Assembly: GCA_964587815.1 (NCBI GenBank)
Contig: CAZPMH010000033.1
Span: 1-14,730 of the forward strand
DNA: 14,730 nt
DNA from: UBA1672 sp964587815
GTDB taxonomy: Bacteria; Pseudomonadota; Alphaproteobacteria; Micavibrionales; Micavibrionaceae
Direction of reading: 5' to 3'
A program made the position numbers and the translations under genes. Position 1 is the first letter of the stretch. Every line of letters begins with the position of its first letter. The notes beneath the pieces are model-generated. The model was not told the origin of the DNA, searched no databases, and saw nothing but the letters and a program-made list of their open reading frames with translations. This document shows positions 1 to 5,898 of the stretch, piece by piece.

Positions 1-624
1 AACTTGCGCTTTGCCGGGCAATACTTCGATGCGGAAAGCGGCCTGCACTATAACTGGAACCGTTACTACAACCCTGCAACGGGGCGGTATGTGTCATCCG
101 ACCCGATTGGTCTAAGCGGTGGTGTTAATACCTATGGGTATTCGTTGGCTAATCCAGTGATGTACACTGATCCAGAGGGCCTATTCGTTCAGGCTTGCTT
201 GATTAGTCCTGCATGTGTGGCAGCGGTGGCTGCTGGTGCTAGAGAAGCAGCTAAGGCAGCGGCCAGAGCAGCGGCAGCGGCAGCGGCACGCGCGGCGGCC
301 AAAGCGGCAGCTAACGCTAAACCTGCCGTTGTTCCTTTAACGCCAGAATATTGCGAAATTGACTGGACACAGGTGAATAACGAGGCAGCCAACGATAATG
401 AAGAGGGGCAAGTTATTCCTTTCCCTCCTGAAGCTGCTACAGATTCAGATAAGACTGGCCCCTCAGATCAAGGACCTGATGATGATACGCCCCAAGTTTG
501 CAAGAAAGTAAGCATGACTTCGAAAGGGTGTGTTTATCGTTGTCCAGATGGATCAACTCAAATAACTGTTGAGGGTGTTGATTATAAAGAAGGAGGTGTC
601 TGTCCCTCTGTAGTGATTAAGTAA
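1..624 (+). CDS. RHS-repeat protein, C-terminal tip (5' end outside window)
   Basis: The frame is open from base 1 to the TAA at 622-624, so this is the last 207 residues of a larger protein. Residues 1-60 are the conserved RHS core end: FAGQYFD, GLHYNWNRYYNPATGRY, then DPIGL and finally NPVMYTDPEGL. The DPxG motif marks the usual boundary where RHS shells hand over to a variable C-terminal toxin. In this family the shell encapsulates the toxin and is delivered by type VI secretion or a related route. Beyond the boundary lies an Ala/Lys/Arg-rich segment (about residues 70-110), then an acidic linker and a Cys-containing tail (CKK...CVYRCPDGS...CP). I do not recognise the toxin activity. An alternative is a short non-toxic RHS tail. 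RHS identity is very secure; toxin function is inferred from family and from the downstream genes. Confidence 0.9.
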   Translation, partial: NLRFAGQYFDAESGLHYNWNRYYNPATGRYVSSDPIGLSGGVNTYGYSLANPVMYTDPEGLFVQACLISPACVAAVAAGAREAAKAAARAAAAAAARAAAKAAANAKPAVVPLTPEYCEIDWTQVNNEAANDNEEGQVIPFPPEAATDSDKTGPSDQGPDDDTPQVCKKVSMTSKGCVYRCPDGSTQITVEGVDYKEGGVCPSVVIK

Positions 625-629
625 TTATC

Positions 630-659
630 TCGACAAACTTATGAGAGAGGCCTTAATAT
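630..659 (+). promoter_or_regulatory. Possible promoter for the small genes, overlapping the terminator
   Basis: TCGACA at 630-635 (5 of 6 match to a -35 box) lies 17-18 bases before TTAATA/TAATAT at 653-659, which forms the loop of the terminator hairpin. Transcription from here would start inside the downstream arm, so the hairpin would not form in that transcript. It is a weak prediction from consensus only. Confidence 0.3.
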
Positions 660-677
660 GGCCTCTCTTTTTTTTTT
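644..677 (+). terminator. Rho-independent terminator after the RHS gene
   Basis: A perfect 9-bp stem (AGAGAGGCC at 644-652, GGCCTCTCT at 660-668) with a 7-base TTAATAT loop is followed by a T-run to 677. It lies 20 bases after the RHS stop and directly before the first small gene, so RHS transcription is largely separated from the downstream genes. Confidence 0.9.
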
Positions 678-687
678 AGGATTTTTT

Positions 688-1065
688 ATGGTTAAATTTC
701 GAGATATAAATTTTGTTGGTGCAGATATTACAAAAATATCCGTGACTCCTAGATCAGAGTTTTGTTTGTACATTTTAATTTTTGATCAGAAAAAGATGGT
801 GGCCACTAACAGCAAAATTATTTTCGGAAGTGTCGTTAGTGCAAAGGCAAACCTACATACTGTGAACTGGTTTTCTTCGATTAAAGATGCAGGGATTTAT
901 AAAAGTTCGGAATTTCTTGTTAGTTTAAAAGAAGAGATTAAAAACGATCCAGGATACAATCACTTTTATTTTAATCTAGAGCAGGGTGAATCTTTTGAGA
1001 TTATTGCCAAAGATTTTCATTATATAAAACTAGAGGAAATTGGCATTAGAGAACAATGTCGGTAG
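688..1065 (+). CDS. Putative RHS immunity protein, copy 1 (125 aa)
   Basis: I chose the ATG at 688 (MVKFRDINFV) because AGGA at 678-681 gives a 6-base spacer. The upstream ATG at 658 lies inside the terminator loop and has no ribosome-binding site. The 125-aa product has no signal peptide or membrane segment and is strongly AT-rich at DNA level, unlike the RHS gene before it. Its C-terminal half (GYNHFYF...FEIIAKDFHYIKL) matches the next protein (GYGHYQI...IDIIAKGFTISL), and both have a PR...C motif near residues 20-30. No family is recognised. Its position directly behind an RHS toxin tip, small size, AT-richness and duplication fit an immunity gene, which would neutralise the toxin in the cytoplasm. 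That role is inferred from context. Confidence 0.7.
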   Translation: MVKFRDINFVGADITKISVTPRSEFCLYILIFDQKKMVATNSKIIFGSVVSAKANLHTVNWFSSIKDAGIYKSSEFLVSLKEEIKNDPGYNHFYFNLEQGESFEIIAKDFHYIKLEEIGIREQCR

Positions 1066-1073
1066 GATCAATC

Positions 1074-1448
1074 ATGTCTGAGAAAAATCTTTTTGAATCC
1101 GTTAATATTAATAATTCTCTAATAGAATATTTTGAATTTGAGCCCAGAAAACAAGTTTGTTTTCGGCTATTTAAGTTTCCCGAAGGTAAAGAATATTTTT
1201 TGCATTTTTTTGATATTTTATACTTTAAGGGTGAATTTGAAATACAGAAAAAGAAAAAAATAAGCAGGCATTCTTTTTTTCAAGATTCTATTTTTTTGCA
1301 AAAATTCTATTCTGAATCCAACGTATCAGCAGATAAAGGTTATGGTCATTATCAAATTATTTATGGAGAAGATTGTATAGATATTATTGCTAAAGGTTTC
1401 ACGATTTCGCTTATTTGGGATTCAGAAGGCAGTTTTACATTGGCATAG
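1074..1448 (+). CDS. Putative RHS immunity protein, copy 2 (124 aa), paralogue of the preceding gene
   Basis: The ATG at 1074 is preferred over the in-frame ATG at 1056 because GTAGGA at 1062-1067 sits 6 bases upstream. It starts 8 bases after the stop of the previous gene, so the two form one transcript. The protein is soluble, Phe/Lys/Ile-rich and very AT-rich in codon use. It aligns along its length with copy 1: EPRKQVCFRLFKF against TPRSEFCLYILIF, and GYGHYQIIYGEDCIDIIAK against GYNHFYFNLEQGESFEIIAK. It is thus a diverged tandem duplicate. Candidate role: an orphan or second-specificity immunity protein. No catalytic motif is seen. Confidence 0.7.
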   Translation: MSEKNLFESVNINNSLIEYFEFEPRKQVCFRLFKFPEGKEYFLHFFDILYFKGEFEIQKKKKISRHSFFQDSIFLQKFYSESNVSADKGYGHYQIIYGEDCIDIIAKGFTISLIWDSEGSFTLA

Positions 1449-1513
1449 TTTCAGGACTTCATTATGAATAAGTACTTATGATTTTTGTTTGGTTTAGGAT
1501 ATAGTGTTTGAAG

Positions 1514-1539
1514 AAGTCGCCGGAGTTGCGGCTTTTTTT
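1514..1539 (+). terminator. Rho-independent terminator after immunity copy 2
   Basis: A 7-bp stem, AAGTCGC (1514-1520) with GCGGCTT (1528-1534) including one T-G wobble and a 7-base loop, runs into a T-tract ending at 1539. It is the first hairpin downstream of the second immunity-like gene. Confidence 0.75.
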
Positions 1540-1610
1540 ATGCCTGATTTGAGTGATAATAGTCAGTATGGAAAATGATTTGAAGTAATCGCAAAATTAA
1601 ATCAGATCGA

Positions 1611-1644
1611 AAGCGGGAGCGTCTTACAGGCGTTCCCGTTTTTT
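1611..1644 (+). terminator. Second Rho-independent terminator
   Basis: CGGGAGCG (1614-1621) pairs with CGTTCCCG (1631-1638), with one G-T wobble and a 9-base loop, followed by six T (1639-1644). There is no gene between this and the previous terminator, so it is either a backup or the leftover terminator of a lost cassette gene. Confidence 0.75.
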
Positions 1645-1699
1645 CTTGTCGAATACTTTCAATCAGACGAATCTTTTATTATCCGTATCGAAAATGATT

Positions 1700-1723
1700 C
1701 GCCTTATTTCGGAGGCGTTTTTT
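1700..1723 (+). terminator. Third, weaker terminator-like hairpin
   Basis: CGCCT (1700-1704) and AGGCG (1713-1717) form a 5-bp stem followed by TTTTTT (1718-1723). It is short, but has the same orientation as the two before it. Confidence 0.4.
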
Positions 1724-1781
1724 GTGCCTTTTAGATGGTGTTTGGCGTTGCCTTCGGCCCGCGCTCTAGGGCCTTTAAGAG

Positions 1782-1808
1782 CCGAACAACGCGTTTGCGT
1801 TGCTTCGG
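1782..1808. repeat. Long hairpin with flanking direct repeat
   Basis: CCGAACAACGC (1782-1792) pairs with GCGTTGCTTCGG (1797-1808) with a single bulged C and a GTTT loop. GCGTTGCCTTCGG at 1745-1757 is a near-exact direct repeat of the downstream arm, so two alternative stems can form. It lies just beyond the 3' end of the minus-strand HPt gene but lacks a T-tract in that direction. Confidence 0.6.
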
Positions 1809-1832
1809 AGGCCCCCATGCCCAAGGTGACGC

Positions 1833-2168
1833 TCAAACCGTATCCAAAAACGCTTTCACGCGTTGATATTCTGCCTCAACCTCATCATACAGGGCGGCCT
1901 TGTGCGCGACATCAGCATCACACTCCACCTGCGCACGCGCACACACATCGGCCAGCCCCATCGCCCCGAGTGATCCACTCGTGCTTTTCATCGCATGCGC
2001 GGCATTCTTCCAAACAAGCGTGTCACCTTGATCCTCCAAATGCTGCTTCAAAATAGCCAATTGCTCTTCCGAAGACCGAACAAATTCCGCAAACAGCTCC
2101 TCTTCCAATTCTTTGTCATGGTCGATGGCTTCTCTGAAATTTGCAAGATTAACGGGCTGATCAGTCAT
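1833..2168 (-). CDS. HPt domain protein (histidine phosphotransfer), 111 aa
   Basis: The single domain fits HPt proteins. AAHAMKSTSGSLGAMGL at residues 56-72 matches the HPt motif AxHxLKGxSxxLGA, making His58 the likely phospho-accepting residue. The rest is helical and Glu-rich (LEEELFAEFVRSSEEQLAIL), as expected of a four-helix bundle. Such proteins relay phosphate from the receiver domain of a hybrid kinase to a terminal response regulator in the cytoplasm. The divergent hybrid kinase 144 bases away and the receiver protein behind it are natural partners. The usual Gly after Lys is Ser here (KSTS). The start at 2168 has only a weak GGA upstream. Confidence 0.88.
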   Translation of the reverse strand: MTDQPVNLANFREAIDHDKELEEELFAEFVRSSEEQLAILKQHLEDQGDTLVWKNAAHAMKSTSGSLGAMGLADVCARAQVECDADVAHKAALYDEVEAEYQRVKAFLDTV

Positions 2169-2251
2169 AATATGTCCATATGTTCTTATGCGTTAAAGGC
2201 TCTTATACGCAGAACCTGTTTAAAACTCTCAGATTCCTGACATTCTGTATA

Positions 2252-2295
2252 TGATTATTTAGTAATATTTGTAAAACTACAAACAGTCATAATCA
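2252..2295. promoter_or_regulatory. Nested inverted repeats in the HPt/kinase divergent region
   Basis: TGATTAT (2252-2258) and ATAATCA (2289-2295) flank an inner TTTGTA/TACAAA hairpin (2268-2273 and 2278-2283, loop AAAC). The structure ends 17 bases before the kinase ATG. It could be an operator or a leader hairpin limiting initiation; no obvious Shine-Dalgarno precedes that ATG. Confidence 0.4.
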
Positions 2296-2312
2296 AATCG
2301 AATAATACCTTA

Positions 2313-4781
2313 ATGTTTTTACGGGAAATTGCGGAAAAATTCTTTTTATTCGGAGATGTGCCGAGCACAGCCGTGTTTGGTGAATATATTCCTTCTCTTG
2401 TTCTTTTATCTTACATCATCGCATCTTTAGGCTCCTTTACGGGGCTGCGCTTCGCAAGCGATATTCAAAAAGAAAACAACAAACAAACCAGACGTCTCTT
2501 GCATTACGGCGGCGCGGTCTCTTTCGGCGCGGGCATATGGTCGATGCATTTTATCGGTATGCTCGCCTACGACATGGACATGGCACACAGCTATGATATG
2601 TATCTCACCTTTTTGTCCATGTTTATCGCAATTGCAATCGCCTACGCTGTTTTGGACATTATCAAAAGCGGCGTTGTAAAAGTGTCCCGAATTGCCTTCA
2701 GCTCCATTTTGTTGGGGACGGCGATCTGTAGCATGCACTACGTAGGAATGGCAGCGATGGAGATGGACGCCGATCTCCTTTACAAGCCGGGCCTTTTTCT
2801 GGCATCTGTTGTGATCGCGATTGTCGCCTCGGCGGCGGCACTCATCATTATATTTACGCTGGGTCAGCACGAAGGCCGTGGTAAAACCCTCTGGCAGATT
2901 TTAGCCGCTCTGGTCATGGGCGCGGCAATTTGCGGCATGCATTACACAGGGATGGCCGCCGCGGTCTTTATTCCCTATGCGGACTGCCGTTTTGACCCCG
3001 ATCAAACATTTGATACGCTGGCGCTGATTGTTGCATCAACCAGCAGCCTGATCTTCATTCTCGCTCTGGCTGTCAGCCTCTATTACAGTGTCGATCAAAC
3101 AAAGCATAAAAAACAGGGCGGCTATTCCGGTAACGTTGTTTTTTTCCAGTTGAGCGTGCTGCTCAGCGTGTTTTTGTTCTTAATCATAAGCTCGGTTGGT
3201 ATTCTGAACTTTATATCAGACCAAAACAAAGACGACGCCCCGATTATAAACTCTGCAGGTTTACAACGGTTGTTCCTGGTGCGCTATACCAACGATATTC
3301 TTGCACTTAAAACCGATGCATCCGAAGATATGCAAACCTTAAGATTGAAAACGGCAAAACAATATCGCGAACGTATAGATCAGACATTTGATGCGTTATT
3401 AAACGGTGGTAAATTAATAAACAGCGCAGACGGAAAAAGGCTCGTAAAAATTGACGCGCTGAATGACAAATCGTTACGCGCGAAAATTTTAGATGTCAGA
3501 TATGAATGGGAAGAGTTAAGACGCTATTCTGACCACCTTTTAACAGGTAACGACGCAACCAAATTGCTGCAGGCAAGTGAACAGAAAATACGCAGTCAAT
3601 TGGAGGCGGTTTTAAACGCTCAAGACAACGTTGTAGGCGCAACACAGAGATTTTTTAATAAGGAAAGCCAATCCTTAATTCTGAAACAAAAAATAATTTT
3701 CAGCATCGGAATTGTGACATTCTTGGTCAGCTTGCTCTACGCTAAATTTTTCATCGCAAATCCGATTGAAAGCGCGCGCCGTAAATTGAAAAACAGCAAA
3801 GAATATTTGGAAAAACGCGTCAAAGAACAAACAAAAGATTTGAGAGAGGCAAAAGAAAAAGCGGAGAAGGCACAAGAGGAAGCGGAATTTTCCAGTCAGG
3901 CAAAAAGTGACTTTCTCGCCAATATGAGCCACGAGATCCGCACGCCTATGAATGCCGTTCTGGGCATGTCCAGCCTTCTGCTTGAAACAAATCTGGAGCA
4001 TGAGCAAAGAGAGTTCGCGCAATCCATCCATACCTCAGGCGAAAATTTATTGATGATTATCAACGACATTATCGATATTTCAAAAATCGAGGCAGGAAAG
4101 CTGACACTGGAAAAAACCACCTTTAACCTGCACGCCTTGATGCAGGAAACATTCAGCTTGTACGCCCATCAGTCCAATGAAAAACACATGGAAATGATTT
4201 TGGACATTGACGGGGAATTGCCCGAATATTTCGAAGGCGACCCGACGCGCATCAAGCAAATATTTGCCAATCTGATCAATAACGCTTTGAAATTTACATC
4301 CTCCGGGCATGTTTTGGTGACGGCAAAGAGTGCTGCAGAAAAAGGGAATATAACCGAAATTCAATTCTCGGTCGAAGATACAGGGATCGGTATAGCCGAA
4401 GATAAAAAGAAAAAGGTCTTCGATAAATTCTCTCAAGCCGAGGAATCCACGACAAGAAAGTATGGCGGCACGGGGCTTGGGCTGACAATCGTCACTGAAT
4501 TAATCTCTATTATGGGCGGCTCTATCCGCGTTAAAAGTGAAATCGGCAAAGGCTCGCAATTCATATTCAACCTGTTCTTAGAGAAGTCTGATAAGAAAGA
4601 TGACGCCGAAATCATAAACAACACAGAAGAAACCGCAAAAGTCCTAATCGTCGATGATTGCGAGGTCAATCGGGATGTCTTCGCAAAATTATTTGTCTTC
4701 GCAAACATCTCCTGCGCAATAACCGGAAGCGCGAAACAAGCCCTCGCCCTTTTGGAAGAAGAAAATTTGATATTTGCTTAA
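2313..4781 (+). CDS. MHYT-sensor hybrid histidine kinase, N-terminal part (frame broken in the first receiver domain)
   Basis: The 822-aa frame contains the following in order. An MHYT sensor with seven predicted helices (about 25-260) carries three signature motifs: MHFIGM at 78, MHYVGM at 141 and MHYTGM at 209. A TM helix follows (277-300), then a periplasmic PilJ/NarX-like region (INSAGLQRLFLVRYTNDI, 312-329), a second TM (461-480) and a coiled coil (485-530). The HisKA domain has phospho-accepting His540 (NMSHEIRTPMN). The HATPase domain has N657, the DTGIGI box (689-694) and the GGTGLGL box (718-724). A receiver domain begins at KVLIVDD (776-782). MHYT domains are proposed to bind metal and sense O2, CO or NO; the signal here is inferred. 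The frame ends in the middle of the receiver domain, before its phospho-acceptor Asp, and continues in the -1 frame. Confidence 0.92.
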   Translation: MFLREIAEKFFLFGDVPSTAVFGEYIPSLVLLSYIIASLGSFTGLRFASDIQKENNKQTRRLLHYGGAVSFGAGIWSMHFIGMLAYDMDMAHSYDMYLTFLSMFIAIAIAYAVLDIIKSGVVKVSRIAFSSILLGTAICSMHYVGMAAMEMDADLLYKPGLFLASVVIAIVASAAALIIIFTLGQHEGRGKTLWQILAALVMGAAICGMHYTGMAAAVFIPYADCRFDPDQTFDTLALIVASTSSLIFILALAVSLYYSVDQTKHKKQGGYSGNVVFFQLSVLLSVFLFLIISSVGILNFISDQNKDDAPIINSAGLQRLFLVRYTNDILALKTDASEDMQTLRLKTAKQYRERIDQTFDALLNGGKLINSADGKRLVKIDALNDKSLRAKILDVRYEWEELRRYSDHLLTGNDATKLLQASEQKIRSQLEAVLNAQDNVVGATQRFFNKESQSLILKQKIIFSIGIVTFLVSLLYAKFFIANPIESARRKLKNSKEYLEKRVKEQTKDLREAKEKAEKAQEEAEFSSQAKSDFLANMSHEIRTPMNAVLGMSSLLLETNLEHEQREFAQSIHTSGENLLMIINDIIDISKIEAGKLTLEKTTFNLHALMQETFSLYAHQSNEKHMEMILDIDGELPEYFEGDPTRIKQIFANLINNALKFTSSGHVLVTAKSAAEKGNITEIQFSVEDTGIGIAEDKKKKVFDKFSQAEESTTRKYGGTGLGLTIVTELISIMGGSIRVKSEIGKGSQFIFNLFLEKSDKKDDAEIINNTEETAKVLIVDDCEVNRDVFAKLFVFANISCAITGSAKQALALLEEENLIFA
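4763..4769 (+). other. Frameshift point in the hybrid kinase
   Basis: The zero frame reads GAA GAA GAA AAT TTG ATA TTT GCT TAA, while the receiver domain continues in the -1 frame as KFDICLTDYRMPEMNG. One missing A in the run 4762-4765 restores LLEEEKFDICLTDY, the expected receiver sequence. The heptamer A AAT TTG also fits the X XXY YYZ slippery pattern, so programmed -1 slippage is formally possible. Confidence 0.85.
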
Positions 4782-5482
4782 CCGATTACAGAATGCCTGA
4801 AATGAACGGTGGCGAATTATTCCGCGAAATCCGCAGCAAGGAAGAATACAATGATGTGGCCGTCGTGATTGTCTCTGCTGTTTCTGATATCGGGCCTTAC
4901 TCTAAATTTGAACAAGAGGGGCTGAACGGATTTATCAGAAAGCCTTTTATCCCAAGTGATATTGTGACATTGGTTCAAGCGCTGATGAGCGCTAAAATAA
5001 AGGGCTACAATTTGCCGTTCGTAACGCCGAACACCTTGAGGAATCTGTCAGTCGTACCAAGGTCAGAGGATGACGAAACCAAACAATATCCTGACATTAA
5101 CGTTCTGGCTGTTGAAGACATGAAAATGAATATGGTCATTATAAAGAAAGTTTTAAAGAAATTCGGCGTTAATATAGATACGGCTGAAAACGGGCTGATC
5201 GCCGTAAACAAGGTAAAGGAAAAAGAATACGATATGATCTTTATGGATTGCCAAATGCCCGAGATGGACGGTTTTGAGGCAACAGAAAAAATCCGTGAGC
5301 ATGAGAAGGCAAAAGGCCATAAAAACGTCCCGATTGTCGCGCTAACCGCAGATGCCATGACGGGCGACCGTGAAAAATGCCTGAGCATGGGGATGAATGA
5401 TTATATAAACAAGCCCTTTAAACAGTCCGATATTGCCGACGCCTTAGAGCGTTGGATTACCGAGGTAAAGGAGCAGCAATGA
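4763..5482 (+). CDS. Hybrid histidine kinase, C-terminal part: rest of receiver 1 plus complete receiver 2
   Basis: This is the continuation of the kinase in the -1 frame, not an independent gene. It begins with the rest of receiver 1: phospho-acceptor Asp (GAT 4784-4786) in LTDYRMPEMNG, then Ser in IVSAVSD and Lys in RKPF. A linker precedes a complete receiver 2: acidic residues in VLAVEDMKMN, acceptor Asp in FMDCQMPEMDG, Thr in ALTADA and Lys in NKPF. With one base restored, the whole gene (2313-5482) would encode about 1056 residues. As it stands, a separate product could start only at the internal ATGs at 4793 or 4802, which would lose most of receiver 1 but leave receiver 2 intact. The ATG at 4658 is out of frame with the domain and lies within kinase coding sequence, so I do not accept it as a start. 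Confidence 0.88.
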   Translation, partial: KFDICLTDYRMPEMNGGELFREIRSKEEYNDVAVVIVSAVSDIGPYSKFEQEGLNGFIRKPFIPSDIVTLVQALMSAKIKGYNLPFVTPNTLRNLSVVPRSEDDETKQYPDINVLAVEDMKMNMVIIKKVLKKFGVNIDTAENGLIAVNKVKEKEYDMIFMDCQMPEMDGFEATEKIREHEKAKGHKNVPIVALTADAMTGDREKCLSMGMNDYINKPFKQSDIADALERWITEVKEQQ

Positions 5483-5850
5483 ACGTTTTAGTCGCGGATG
5501 ACGACGCCCTGAATGTCGCAATCCTGTCAAAATTTTTTACAGCGCGAGGCATAGAGGTTACAACTGCCTATGACGGGCAAGAAGCGCTTGAAAAATTCAA
5601 GCAAGATCATTACGTGCTGGTCATAACCGACATCGTCATGCCAAAAGTTGAGGGTATTGAAATCATCGGTGAAATCCGCAATCAAAGTAATAATATTAAA
5701 ATCATAGCAATGTCATCTGATGCGGATGCCGGTCGGTCGAGTCTGTTGAAAATCGCCGAAACCATGGGCGCCAATTTATGCCTGAAAAAGCCGATATCTG
5801 CCGAAATGCTGGCCGAAGCATTGGAAAGCCTGGGAATACATACGCTTTAA
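5479..5850 (+). CDS. Single-domain response regulator (CheY-like receiver), 123 aa
   Basis: It is a receiver domain with no output domain: acidic Asp8/Asp9 (VADDD), phospho-acceptor Asp51 in VITDIVMPKVEG, Ser79 in AMSSD (the usual Thr/Ser switch position) and Lys104 in LKKP. The ATG at 5479 overlaps the kinase stop as ATGA and is preceded by AAAGGAG at 5467-5473. That start is clearly better than the upstream in-frame ATG at 5452 and implies translational coupling to the kinase. It is probably the terminal or intermediate receiver of the relay kinase, receiver 1/2, HPt, this protein, acting through protein-protein contact in the cytoplasm. The output target is not visible here. Confidence 0.93.
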   Translation: MNVLVADDDALNVAILSKFFTARGIEVTTAYDGQEALEKFKQDHYVLVITDIVMPKVEGIEIIGEIRNQSNNIKIIAMSSDADAGRSSLLKIAETMGANLCLKKPISAEMLAEALESLGIHTL

Positions 5851-5898
5851 AAAAGTATAAGCTTAATTTAAAGGCGCACACATTTTGCTTCGTAGCTT

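Larger units (their letters stand above)
1449..1832. other. Gene-free spacer between the RHS cluster and the HPt gene
   Basis: I find no credible gene. The spacer holds three plus-strand terminator-like hairpins and a compound repeat with a long hairpin (1745-1808). GTATGGAAAATGATT (1566-1580) recurs as GTATCGAAAATGATT (1685-1699), which suggests duplicated or shuffled RHS-cassette debris. The plus-strand open frame across 1646-2056 is antisense to the HPt gene and rejected. Confidence 0.6.

Noticed and set aside
189..392. 67-aa minus-strand Ala-rich frame
   Set aside because: It is the mirror of the GC-rich Ala-coding stretch of the RHS gene; no ribosome-binding site or independent evidence.
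1646..2056. 136-aa plus-strand open frame
   Set aside because: It runs antisense to the HPt gene, has no domain, is rich in His/Pro/Ala typical of a reverse-frame shadow, and starts within the terminator region.
4658..4762. Independent start at 4658 for the second receiver protein
   Set aside because: The segment before 4763 in that frame is nonsense relative to the receiver fold and overlaps conserved kinase receiver sequence; the frames join without residue loss at the A-run.
4763..4769. Programmed -1 frameshift as the main explanation
   Set aside because: A AAT TTG fits the slippery pattern but is not among the efficient bacterial heptamers, and I see no strong downstream structure; a one-base deletion or sequencing error is simpler. 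Kept as a finding to test.
5005..5388. 127-aa minus-strand frame
   Set aside because: Antisense shadow of receiver domain 2 of the kinase.
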